From contig JALVEM010000004.1 of the NCBI GenBank assembly GCA_027030825.1, forward strand, positions 1 through 5,957: a stretch of 5,957 nt of DNA. Reading direction: 5' to 3'. The notes under the pieces are model-generated. The model was not told the DNA's origin, did no database searches, and worked only from the letters and a program-made list of their open reading frames with translations. Positions within the stretch are counted from its first letter, which is position 1. Each line of letters begins with the position of its first letter. Source of the DNA: Thiohalobacter sp. (GTDB taxonomy: Bacteria > Pseudomonadota > Gammaproteobacteria > Thiohalobacterales > Thiohalobacteraceae). Both the position numbers and the translations under genes were made by a program. Of the stretch, positions 1-5,957 are shown piece after piece.

Positions 1-507
1 GAGATCGCGTTGCGATCGGCGCTGACCGGGCACCGGGTGCTCTCCACGCTCCATACCAGTGACGCGCCCTCCGCGATTCCCCGCCTGCTCGACATGGGCG
101 TCGAGGCCTATCTGGTGGGCGCGGCCATCGATGCGGTGCTGGCCCAGCGCCTGGTGCGGCGGCTGTGCACGGCGTGCCGCGAGGCCGTCGAGCCCACGCC
201 GGCGCAACGGGCCTGGCTCGACCGCTTCGCCGAGGCGGTGCCGGAGCTGCCCGAGCGTTTTCAACGGGGCGCCGGTTGTGCGCGCTGCAACCATACAGGA
301 TACCGCGGGCGCACCGGCGTCTACGAGCTGCTCGAGATCGACGAAGACCTGATCGAGGCGCTGCGCCACGAAGGGCCGGCGGGTTTCCTCGCCCGGGCGC
401 GGGCACAGTCCGGCTACCGTCCGCTGGCGGTTTCGGCGATCCGGCTGGCTGCCGCCGGCGAGACCAGCCTCGAGGAAGCCATGCGACTGACCGGCTGGAG
501 CGAGTGA
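1..507 (+). CDS. mshE: Type IV pilus / type II secretion assembly ATPase, C-terminal part (MshE/GspE/PilB family)
   Basis: This is the C-terminal 168 residues of a hexameric cytoplasmic ATPase that powers pilus or pseudopilus assembly; the N-terminal domains and the Walker A motif lie off the left edge. The fragment opens inside the ATPase core, with the His-box segment TGHRVLSTLHTSDA (residues 9-22) followed by IPRLLDMG and AQRLVRRLC. The family's C-terminal four-cysteine zinc site is intact, with C56-x2-C59 and C93-x2-C96 followed by NHTGYRGRTGVYELLE. The C-terminus (RPLAVSAIRLAAAGETSLEEAMRLT) is typical of the family. The stop overlaps the next start by one base (TGATG), so the platform protein is translationally linked. 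The His-box reads HTSDA where HTNDA is more usual, which is probably a neutral change. Family membership is near certain. The choice of MSHA pilus over GspE or PilB rests mainly on the neighbouring MshG-like protein and is moderate. Confidence 0.9.
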   Translation, partial: EIALRSALTGHRVLSTLHTSDAPSAIPRLLDMGVEAYLVGAAIDAVLAQRLVRRLCTACREAVEPTPAQRAWLDRFAEAVPELPERFQRGAGCARCNHTGYRGRTGVYELLEIDEDLIEALRHEGPAGFLARARAQSGYRPLAVSAIRLAAAGETSLEEAMRLTGWSE

Positions 508-1727
508 TGCCGCTGTTCGCCTATCGGGCACGGGATGCACACGGCCTCGCCGTGGAAGGAACGCAGGAGGCCCCGTCGGCCGGGGTGGTGGCCGACCGCC
601 TCATGGAAGGCGGTCTGACGCCGGTCGTCATCCGTCCGGTCGAGGCGCATGCCCGCGCCACCGGCACCCTGCCCTGGCCGAAGCCGCGCGTCACGGCCCT
701 GGAGCGCATCCAGTTCAGCCGTCAGATGCACAGCCTGCTGCGGGCCGGCGTGCCGCTGCTGAACGCGCTGCGCGGCCTGGAAGCCACCGTCTCGCATCCG
801 GCCATGAAGGCCGCGCTGCGCAGGACGCTGGAAGCCCTCGAGGCCGGCCAGGATCTCGCCACGGCGCTCGCCGGCTCCCCCGAGGTGTTCGACGATTTCT
901 ACGTCAGCCTGGTGCGGGTCGGCGAGACCACCGGCCGGCTCGACGAGGTGTTCCGACAGCTGGCCTTCTATCTCGAACGCGAGAAGCGCACGCGTGACCG
1001 CCTGCGTGCCGTGGTGCGCTATCCCGTGCTGGTGCTGGTCGCAGTGGCGGTGGCGCTGCTCATCATCAATCTCAAGGTGGTGCCGGCCTTCGCCGGCGTC
1101 TACGCCCATTTCGGGGCGGCGCTTCCCCTGCCCACCCGGATCGTGGTGGCCTTCTCCGAATTCACCCGCAATCACATCGGCCTGCTCGCGGCCGGATTCG
1201 TGCTGGCCATGGTGGCCTTCCGGCTGTGGGTGGCCACCGACGCAGGGCGTCTGCGCTGGGACCGCTGGAAACTGCGCATCCCCTTCGTGGGACCGCTGAT
1301 GTACAAGGCGCTCATGGCCCGCTTCACGCGCCTGTTCGCCATGGCCCACCAGGCCGGCGTGCCCTTGATCGGCGGTCTGGGCGTGATCGCGCACGCGGTC
1401 GGCAACCGGTTCATGGAGGAGCGCATCCTCGCCATGCGCACCGGACTGGAGCGCGGCGACAGTATCACCAACACGGCCGCGGCCACCGGCCTGTTCGATC
1501 CGCTGGTCATGCAGATGATCGCCGTGGGCGAGGAGGCCGGCACCCTCGACGAGCTGCTCGCCGAGGTGGCCCGGCACTACGACGACGAGGTGGACTACGG
1601 CATCGAGCGCCTGAACACCACGCTGGAGCCCCTGCTCACCCTGCTGGTGGCCATCGTCGTCGGGCTGCTCGCGGTGGCCGTCTTCCTGCCCATGTGGAAT
1701 CTGGTCGACGTCGTCCTGCGTCACTGA
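507..1727 (+). CDS. mshG: Inner-membrane platform protein of MSHA-type pilus / type II secretion (MshG/GspF/PilC family)
   Basis: This complete 406-residue polytopic inner-membrane protein is the platform on which the assembly ATPase acts to push pilin subunits out of the membrane. The length is normal for the family. The N-terminus MPLFAYRARDAHG is typical. Two T2SSF repeats are visible, at about residues 65-190 and 270-400. Each carries the family signature, VGETTGRLDE at 137-146 and VGEEAGTLDELL in the second half. Membrane helices are predicted near 168-192, 220-240 and 375-398. The segment VVPAFAGVYAHFGAALPLPTR (from about 190) resembles MshG proteins more than classical GspF. The ATG at 507 is chosen because it overlaps the upstream stop (TGATG), has GGAG at 497-500 with a 6-base spacer, and gives the standard N-terminus; the frame is open further upstream but only as a shadow. 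No pilin gene follows within the window. The GspF/PilC fold is near certain, and the MSHA assignment is moderate. Confidence 0.93.
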   Translation: MPLFAYRARDAHGLAVEGTQEAPSAGVVADRLMEGGLTPVVIRPVEAHARATGTLPWPKPRVTALERIQFSRQMHSLLRAGVPLLNALRGLEATVSHPAMKAALRRTLEALEAGQDLATALAGSPEVFDDFYVSLVRVGETTGRLDEVFRQLAFYLEREKRTRDRLRAVVRYPVLVLVAVAVALLIINLKVVPAFAGVYAHFGAALPLPTRIVVAFSEFTRNHIGLLAAGFVLAMVAFRLWVATDAGRLRWDRWKLRIPFVGPLMYKALMARFTRLFAMAHQAGVPLIGGLGVIAHAVGNRFMEERILAMRTGLERGDSITNTAAATGLFDPLVMQMIAVGEEAGTLDELLAEVARHYDDEVDYGIERLNTTLEPLLTLLVAIVVGLLAVAVFLPMWNLVDVVLRH

Positions 1728-1900
1728 CGGATGGTGGCAAGACTGCCGCGAACCCGGCTTGCACTCTTGCGCGAGGCAACCTCTTTCACACGAATGCGAC
1801 ATCGCGTCTTTTCTTCCGCCCCTTGAATTTCCGGCATGCCCGCTCCACTTCCTCTCCACACTTGCCCATGAGGCATTGGAACCGACAAGGAATCCGAAAA

Positions 1901-1906
1901 AGGAGA
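1901..1906 (+). promoter_or_regulatory. Ribosome binding site that fixes the YfdX gene start
   Basis: AGGAGA, preceded by a run of A, lies 6 bases before the ATG at 1913. It decides between this ATG and an in-frame ATG at 1868, which lacks any Shine-Dalgarno sequence and would add 15 Arg-rich residues in front of the signal peptide. Confidence 0.85.
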
Positions 1907-1912
1907 GCAACG

Positions 1913-2836
1913 ATGAAACAGAGAGGTTTTCGTGTGCGGCTGCTGCCGCTGGTGATCGCAGGCATGCTGGCGGCAGGGCCCGTGTCGAGTGGCGCTGCGG
2001 AGGCATCCGACAAGGCAAGAGCGCCCGATGTGACGCGACAGATGGAGAAGGGGCCGGCGACCGGCAAGGGGGCGCCGCAGGCGCGCGCCGAGGCGGAGCG
2101 CAACCGGATCGTCGACGAGTCCATCGCCGCGCTGGCCGAGACCAACCGCGCCCTTCGGGCCCTCGATGCGAACCGGACCGACGAGGCGCTCGAGCATCTG
2201 GCGCTGGCCATCGGCAAGCTGGAGCTGGTCGTGGCCATGGATCCCAAGGCCAGCCTGGCGCCGGTCGACGTGCAGATGATCACCTATGATCTCGTCGCCG
2301 ATGTCGACAGCGTGAAGAAGGCGGTGAAGGAAGCGGAAGAGCTGCTCGAGGACGGCAAGGTGCAGGAAGCACGCAGCCTGCTCTCGACACTGGCCAGCGA
2401 GATCGTGGTGCGGGTGGTCAACATTCCGCTCGGCACCTATCCCGAGGCCATCAAGGCGGTGGTGCCGCTGATCAAGGATGGCAGGATCAAGGAGGCCAAG
2501 GCGGCGCTGAGCGATGCGCTGGCCACGCTCGTGGTGGTCGATCACGTGATCCCGCTGCCGATCCTGCGCGCCGAGCAGGCGCTCGAGCAGGCTCGCGCGC
2601 TGGCGGCGAAGAAGGACCGCAGCGCGCGGGAGGACGAGAAACTCGCCGCCCTGCTCGACGAGGCCCGCGACCAGCTGGCGCTCGGCGAGGCGCTCGGCTA
2701 TGGCACCAGGGACCGTTACGAGCCGCTCTACGAGACGATCGAGCAGATCCGCAAGCACACAGCCCACAAGGGAACGGAAGAAGGGCTGTTCGACACGCTC
2801 AGGAAGAAGTTCGAGGCACTGCGCGAGAAACTCTGA
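1913..2836 (+). CDS. yfdX: YfdX-family secreted protein
   Basis: This 307-residue exported protein has no established biochemical role. The N-terminus MKQRGFRVRLLPLVIAGMLAAG followed by small residues looks like a Sec signal peptide, with likely cleavage after about Ala29 or Ala31, giving a periplasmic product. After a low-complexity Ala/Lys/Gly linker (about 32-60) comes an alpha-helical YfdX domain. Its recognisable blocks are ALAETNRALRALDANRTDEAL (73-93), IGKLELVV (100-107), the PVDV segment near 117, QEARSLLSTLASEI (151-164), NIPLGTYPEAI (170-180) and IPLPILRAEQALEQA (213-227). A charged helical tail (about 235-307) contains GEALGY and is also seen in longer family members; the E. coli protein is shorter, at about 211 residues. 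In enterobacteria, yfdX is known as an EvgA-activated gene linked to acid stress. Here it sits 185 bases after the platform gene and ends at its own terminator. Family assignment is strong and function is unknown. Confidence 0.85.
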   Translation: MKQRGFRVRLLPLVIAGMLAAGPVSSGAAEASDKARAPDVTRQMEKGPATGKGAPQARAEAERNRIVDESIAALAETNRALRALDANRTDEALEHLALAIGKLELVVAMDPKASLAPVDVQMITYDLVADVDSVKKAVKEAEELLEDGKVQEARSLLSTLASEIVVRVVNIPLGTYPEAIKAVVPLIKDGRIKEAKAALSDALATLVVVDHVIPLPILRAEQALEQARALAAKKDRSAREDEKLAALLDEARDQLALGEALGYGTRDRYEPLYETIEQIRKHTAHKGTEEGLFDTLRKKFEALREKL

Positions 2837-2860
2837 GCGAGAATGACATGACTGACGGAT

Positions 2861-2894
2861 CGCGGCCCGGGCGTCGTCCCGGGCCGCGCTTTTT
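2861..2894 (+). terminator. Rho-independent terminator of the YfdX gene
   Basis: A perfect 11-bp GC stem (CGCGGCCCGGG at 2861-2871 pairing with CCCGGGCCGCG at 2878-2888) encloses a 6-base loop CGTCGT. After one C it is followed by five T (2890-2894). It starts 24 bases after the YfdX stop. The T run is on the plus-strand side only, so it should act mainly on rightward transcription; leftward transcripts from the convergent antiporter gene would meet the hairpin without a following U tract. Confidence 0.93.
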
Positions 2895-2917
2895 CGCGTT
2901 AGCAGCCTGTCAGAGCG

Positions 2918-4342
2918 CTATTGTCGGACAGGGGTGGTTGTCTTCAGCCGCCACTTGAGCAGGGGCGGCGCCAGCAGGGTGGTGACGATCACCATCATGA
3001 CGATGGCGGAGAACAGGGTGTCGTCGATCACGCCCAGGCTGTGACCGAGCGAGGCGAAGATCAGACCCACCTCGCCGCGCGGCAGCATGCCCAAACCGAT
3101 TGCCAGCCAGCCGCCCTCCCGCCCGGCCCCCATGCCGGCGAACAGCTTGCCCAGGATGGCGGCCACCGTCAGGGCGGCGGCGAGCATCAGGGCATCGGGT
3201 TGCAGCAGGGCCTCGAGTTTCACCTGCAGGCCCATCAGCACGAAGAAGATGGGCACCAGGATCACTTCCAGCGGCATCACCAGTTCCTTGACGGTCAGGG
3301 CGCGCCGGTCGCGCGCGTTCCAGTGCGCGAAATAGCCTTCGTGCAGGATGACGCCGGCGGCGAAGGCCCCCACGATGGTGGCCAGGCCCACCAGGCTGGC
3401 GGCCCAGGACAGCGCCATCACGAACAGGAAGGAGACCAGCATCTTGGCCTCGACGATATCGAGCCGGTGCACCAGCGAGACCAGCCAGCGCAGCAGGTAA
3501 GGGCCGAGCCGGATGGCGGCCCACAGGAAGAGCAGAGCGAGCAGCACGATACGGACGAGGTCGGTTGCGTTGAAACGTCCGCTGACCACGATGCCGCTGA
3601 CGATGGCGAGCAGGATGAGCCCGAGAATGTCGTCGATCACCGCCGCCCCCAGGATCACCTTCGCTTCCCTGCGCTGCAGGGCGCCCAGCTCGCGCAGCAC
3701 CCGGGCCGTGATGCCCACGCTGGTGGCGCCCAGCGCGGCGGCCACGAACAGGTCGGTGTTGATCGAGGCCTCCGGCATGAGGGCGCGGGCGACGGCGAAT
3801 CCCAGCACGAATGGCAGGACGACGCCGATCACGGCCACCCGGGCCGAGGCCGCGCCCACGCGGCGCATCTCCTCCAGGCTGGTCTCCAGACCCACCAGGA
3901 ACAGCAGGAAGATGACCCCGTAGCGGGAGAAGATGTCGACGGCATGGGCCACCTGCAGCAGGGCCACGCCGTTGGGTCCCTGCAGGATGTGGAGCAGTTC
4001 GTCGCCATGGGCACCGAATCGTTCGATGGCCGCCTGCGCCAGCGGCTCGCCGCGGAAGCTCAGCTCGATCATCTCGAAGACGCCGCTGCCCTCGCGCAGC
4101 ACCAGGATCTGTTCGACGCCGAGGTAGTAGCCCAGGTTGCCCAGCAGCATGCCCATCAGCAGCTCGCCCAGCACCGAGGGCGCGCCGAGTTTCAGCGCGG
4201 CATGGCGGCCGATCACGGCGAAGAACAGGATGGCGGTCACCCCGAGCAGCACCGGGGTGATGGGATCGCTGCCGGCGGCCAGGGCTGCAAGGGGCCAGAG
4301 CAGGAGCAGGGCGCCGAGGACGAGGCCGGGCAGACGCATCAT
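2918..4342 (-). CDS. CPA2-family Na+(K+)/H+ antiporter (NhaS3/NapA-like)
   Basis: This 474-residue inner-membrane monovalent cation/proton exchanger should act in Na+ or K+ and pH homeostasis. The sequence shows about a dozen hydrophobic helices and the CPA2 hallmarks: GELLMGMLLGNLGYYLG (59-75), FLLFLVGLETSLEEM (145-159), ATSVGITARVL (206-216), the ion-binding Asp pair in VIDDILGLILL (Asp237-Asp238), GAFAAGVIL (325-333), PIFFVLMGLQVKLEAL (364-379) and MLPRGEVGLIFASLG (419-433). There is no C-terminal RCK/TrkA-N domain, so it is not a full KefB/KefC. Two features stand out: a signal-peptide-like N-terminus (residues 1-23, ending LAALAAGS), and a segment of roughly 60 residues (76-136) between two early helices, longer than usual. 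The ATG at 4342 is chosen for GGAGG 7 bases upstream. It overlaps the upstream transporter's stop by 4 bases (ATGA). Ion specificity cannot be read from the sequence. Confidence 0.9.
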   Translation of the reverse strand: MMRLPGLVLGALLLLWPLAALAAGSDPITPVLLGVTAILFFAVIGRHAALKLGAPSVLGELLMGMLLGNLGYYLGVEQILVLREGSGVFEMIELSFRGEPLAQAAIERFGAHGDELLHILQGPNGVALLQVAHAVDIFSRYGVIFLLFLVGLETSLEEMRRVGAASARVAVIGVVLPFVLGFAVARALMPEASINTDLFVAAALGATSVGITARVLRELGALQRREAKVILGAAVIDDILGLILLAIVSGIVVSGRFNATDLVRIVLLALLFLWAAIRLGPYLLRWLVSLVHRLDIVEAKMLVSFLFVMALSWAASLVGLATIVGAFAAGVILHEGYFAHWNARDRRALTVKELVMPLEVILVPIFFVLMGLQVKLEALLQPDALMLAAALTVAAILGKLFAGMGAGREGGWLAIGLGMLPRGEVGLIFASLGHSLGVIDDTLFSAIVMMVIVTTLLAPPLLKWRLKTTTPVRQ

Positions 4343-5607
4343 CGTGCCACCTCCGTTGCAGCCCTCTCGGCGGCACCGACATCCAGCCGCCACAGCAGCA
4401 CGAAGCCGCCGCCGAAGAGCAGCAGCAGGGTGAGCAGCGAGCGCCTCGGGTCGTCGGTGACCAGCGCGGTGAGGCCCACCAGCAGCGGGCCGAGCAGGGC
4501 GGCGAACTTGCCCAGCATGTTGTAGAAACCGAAGAACTCGGTGATGCGGTCGGCCGGCACGATGCGGGCGAAGAGCGAGCGGCTCAGCGCCTGCACGCCG
4601 CCCTGCACCAGCCCCACCATCACAGCCAGGGTCATGAAGCCTGCGGCATCCTCGATGCGCGCGGCCCACAGGGTGATGCCGGCATAGGCCGCGATGCCGC
4701 CCAGCAGCGCGGTCCGGGTGCCGAGGCGCTCGCCCAGCCAGCCGTAGGCGAGCGCGGCCGGAAAGCCGACGAACTGGGTCACCAGCAGGGCGACCATCAG
4801 ACCCTCGGCATCGATGCCGATGGCCCGGCCGTAGTCCACCGCCATGCGGATGATGGTATCCACGCCGTCGATGTAGAGCCAGTAGGCGATCAGGAAATGC
4901 ACGGCATGCCGGTAGCGGCGCAGATGCGCGAGCGTGTCCACCAGTTGCCGCCAGCCTTCCCGCCAGGGGTGGGCGGGCAGCGTGGCCCGGACCCGCTCCG
5001 GGACCTCCAGCAGCAGGGGCAGGGTGAAGAGCAGCCACCAGCCGGCGGTGAGGGCGAAGCCCAGGCGCACGGCGGCCTCCCGGCCGGGGAGGCCGAGCCA
5101 CTCCGGATGCAACACGAGGGCGGCGCAGACGGCAAACAGCAGGCCGCCGCCCAGATAGCCCAGCGCGAATCCCAGCGCCGAGACCCGGTCGTATTCCGCC
5201 GGTGCGCTCACTTCCCCGATCAGGGCGTCATAGAAGACATTGGCGCCCATGAAGCCCAGCAGGCCCAGAAGATAGGCGCCCAGCGCCAGCGGCCAGCCGC
5301 CGGCCGGGATCAGTGCCAGCGAGGCCGTCGCCAGGATGCCCAGCAGGGCCAGACCGGCGAGGAAGCGCTTGCGTGCCCCGGCGCGGTCGGCCACGGCACC
5401 GAGCAGGGGCGCGGTGGCCACGATCAGCAGGCTGGCGGAGGCATTGACCAGTCCCAGCCGGAAGGTCACGGTGCCGGAGGCATCGCCCGCCGACCAGACG
5501 TCGCGCAGGAAGAGGGGAAAGAAGCCGGCCATCACCACCGTGGCGAAGGCGGAGTTGCCCCAGTCGTAGAGGGCCCAGGCGAAGGCGCGGCGGCTCGGCA
5601 TGTGCAT
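4339..5607 (-). CDS. Major facilitator superfamily transporter, UMF1/Atg22-like
   Basis: This 422-residue inner-membrane transporter has the pattern of 12 membrane helices expected of an MFS protein. The UMF1 hallmarks are visible: WALYDWGNSAFAT (11-23) at the very start, the loop 2-3 motif GAVADRAGARKR (70-81), NVFYDALIGEVSAPAEYDRVSALGF (starting at 123), AYWLYIDGVDTIIRMAVDYG (241-260), the repeated loop motif GWLGERLGTR (289-298) and ARIVPADRITEFFGFYNMLGKF (starting at 347). The substrates of bacterial UMF1 proteins are not established; yeast Atg22, a distant relative, exports amino acids from the vacuole. The start is uncertain between ATG at 5607 and ATG at 5601, and neither has a clear Shine-Dalgarno sequence. 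Extending to the ATG at 5700 would overlap the hisB start and add non-conserved residues. The gene leads a two-gene unit with the antiporter, overlapping it by 4 bases. Family is confident and function unknown. Confidence 0.9.
   Translation of the reverse strand: MHMPSRRAFAWALYDWGNSAFATVVMAGFFPLFLRDVWSAGDASGTVTFRLGLVNASASLLIVATAPLLGAVADRAGARKRFLAGLALLGILATASLALIPAGGWPLALGAYLLGLLGFMGANVFYDALIGEVSAPAEYDRVSALGFALGYLGGGLLFAVCAALVLHPEWLGLPGREAAVRLGFALTAGWWLLFTLPLLLEVPERVRATLPAHPWREGWRQLVDTLAHLRRYRHAVHFLIAYWLYIDGVDTIIRMAVDYGRAIGIDAEGLMVALLVTQFVGFPAALAYGWLGERLGTRTALLGGIAAYAGITLWAARIEDAAGFMTLAVMVGLVQGGVQALSRSLFARIVPADRITEFFGFYNMLGKFAALLGPLLVGLTALVTDDPRRSLLTLLLLFGGGFVLLWRLDVGAAERAATEVAR
4350..4354 (-). 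promoter_or_regulatory. Ribosome binding site of the antiporter gene
   Basis: GGAGG on the minus strand lies 7 bases before the ATG at 4342, inside the last codons of the upstream transporter gene. It favours the first of two adjacent ATG codons (ATGATG) and marks coupled translation. Confidence 0.85.
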
Positions 5608-5629
5608 AGAGTAGATGAGGCCGGACGCA

Positions 5630-5658
5630 TCGAAAACCCTTGCTGCTGCGGATATAAT
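5630..5658 (+). promoter_or_regulatory. Sigma70-type promoter for hisB
   Basis: A perfect -10 box TATAAT (5653-5658) is preceded at the ideal 17-base spacing by TCGAAA (5630-5635), which matches four of six bases of the -35 consensus. Transcription would start near 5665, giving a leader of about 30 bases before the hisB ATG. The stretch is clearly less GC-rich than its surroundings. It lies in the 86-base gap between the divergent transporter and hisB starts. No equally good promoter was found for the leftward direction. Confidence 0.75.
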
Positions 5659-5693
5659 GACCGGCTTCGACACAAGCCCGGACGGGGGCCCCG

Positions 5694-5957
5694 ATGGCAC
5701 GAGTCAGTGAAGTGAAGCGCGAGACCCTGGAGACCCGCATCCGGGTGGCGCTCGATCTCGACGGCACGGGGAAGGCGAGGTTCGCCACCGGCGTGCCCTT
5801 CCTCGACCACATGCTCGAGCAGGTGGCCCGCCACGGCCTCATCGATCTGGAGATCGAGGCCGAGGGCGACCTGCATATCGACGCCCATCACACGGTCGAG
5901 GACATCGGCATCACCCTGGGCCAGGCGCTGGCGCGGGCCGTGGGCGACAAGCGCGGC
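5694..5957 (+). CDS. hisB: Imidazoleglycerol-phosphate dehydratase, N-terminal part
   Basis: These are the first 88 codons of the cytoplasmic Mn-dependent enzyme that dehydrates imidazole glycerol phosphate to imidazole acetol phosphate in histidine biosynthesis. The gene runs off the right edge; the full protein is usually about 195 residues. The family motifs are clear: the opening RVSEVKRETLETRIRVALDLDG, then GVPFLDHMLEQVARHG (33-48) and the metal-binding HHTVEDIGITLGQAL (65-79, with His65, His66, Glu69 and Asp70). The protein starts directly with the dehydratase domain, so it lacks the N-terminal histidinol-phosphatase domain of enterobacterial HisB and is the monofunctional type. The ATG at 5694 gives the standard N-terminus. 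A G run at 5684-5688 is the only Shine-Dalgarno-like sequence. Other his genes may follow off the edge, but this is not visible here. Confidence 0.95.
   Translation, partial: MARVSEVKRETLETRIRVALDLDGTGKARFATGVPFLDHMLEQVARHGLIDLEIEAEGDLHIDAHHTVEDIGITLGQALARAVGDKRG

Noticed and set aside
1756..1770. A possible sigma54 promoter (GG...TTGC) in the gap before YfdX.
   Set aside because: The spacing between GG and GC is 11 instead of the required 10 bases, and the rest of the consensus is poor.
1737..1779. Small inverted repeats after the platform gene (GCAAG/CTTGC at 1737-1762 and TTGC/GCAA at 1767-1779) as a terminator.
   Set aside because: The stems are only 4-5 bp and there is no adjacent T run, so they cannot be called a terminator.
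1868..1912. An earlier in-frame ATG at 1868 for the YfdX gene.
   Set aside because: It has no ribosome binding site, and it would put an Arg-rich extension before a standard signal peptide. The ATG at 1913 has AGGAGA at the right distance.
414..2018. A long minus-strand open frame of 534 codons opposite the platform gene and the YfdX start.
   Set aside because: Its translation is rich in His, Gln, Gly and Arg with no recognisable domain, and it lies antisense to two well-identified genes. Long antisense open frames are expected in such GC-rich DNA.
2921..4525. A 534-codon plus-strand open frame opposite the antiporter gene.
   Set aside because: It is a shadow: the composition is Gln/His/Glu-rich low complexity, while the minus strand encodes a clear antiporter with all family motifs.
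2918..5101. A possible 727-residue fusion reading through the transporter region into the antiporter frame.
   Set aside because: The upstream 253 residues are the wrong frame of the MFS gene (Arg/Pro/Ala-rich). The antiporter has its own GGAGG and ATG at 4342.
5608..5700. An N-terminal extension of the MFS transporter to the ATG at 5700.
   Set aside because: It would overlap the hisB start and its promoter and add 31 residues before the conserved WALYDW block, where family members normally begin.
1..5957. CRISPR arrays, insertion sequences, tRNA or rRNA genes, and phage or defence genes.
   Set aside because: No regularly spaced repeats, transposase or integrase motifs, or RNA gene signatures were seen. 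Nearly all the DNA is explained by the six genes listed.

Overview
The window is GC-rich, by eye about two thirds G+C, and is densely coding. It looks like chromosomal DNA of a high-GC, non-enteric proteobacterium, most likely a gammaproteobacterium (Chromatiales-like as a guess). The reasons are MSHA-type (type IV pilus-like) assembly genes, a monofunctional-type hisB start, and protein sequences that match proteobacterial families. The species cannot be named from the sequence alone. There is no sign of a mobile element, CRISPR array, tRNA or rRNA.

Layout. (1) Positions 1-1727, plus strand: the C-terminal part of a secretion/pilus ATPase (GspE/PilB/MshE family), followed with a 1-base TGATG overlap by a complete inner-membrane platform protein (GspF/PilC/MshG family). 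These are the last two genes of a pilus or type II secretion operon whose start lies off the left edge. (2) Positions 1728-1912: a 185-base non-coding gap. (3) Positions 1913-2836, plus strand: a secreted YfdX-family protein with its own strong ribosome binding site, closed by a textbook rho-independent terminator at 2861-2894. (4) Positions 2918-5607, minus strand: a two-gene unit transcribed leftwards. An MFS transporter of the UMF1/Atg22-like type overlaps by 4 bases (ATGA) a CPA2-family Na+(K+)/H+ antiporter. This unit converges on the YfdX gene. (5) Positions 5694-5957, plus strand: the first 88 codons of hisB (imidazoleglycerol-phosphate dehydratase), divergent from the transporter unit. 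A good sigma70-type promoter with a perfect TATAAT lies in the short gap between them.

How the genes fit together. The first two genes work together in building a pilus or pseudopilus at the inner membrane. The two minus-strand transporters are translationally coupled and are probably co-expressed. hisB begins a separate, histidine-biosynthetic unit. The YfdX protein has no clear functional tie to either neighbour; a shared stress or pH theme with the antiporter is only a hypothesis.

I see no clearly new multi-gene system here. The points most worth a second look are the roughly 60-residue extra segment and apparent signal peptide of the antiporter, the YfdX gene directly after a platform gene where pilin genes would often follow, and the tight UMF1 transporter-antiporter pairing.
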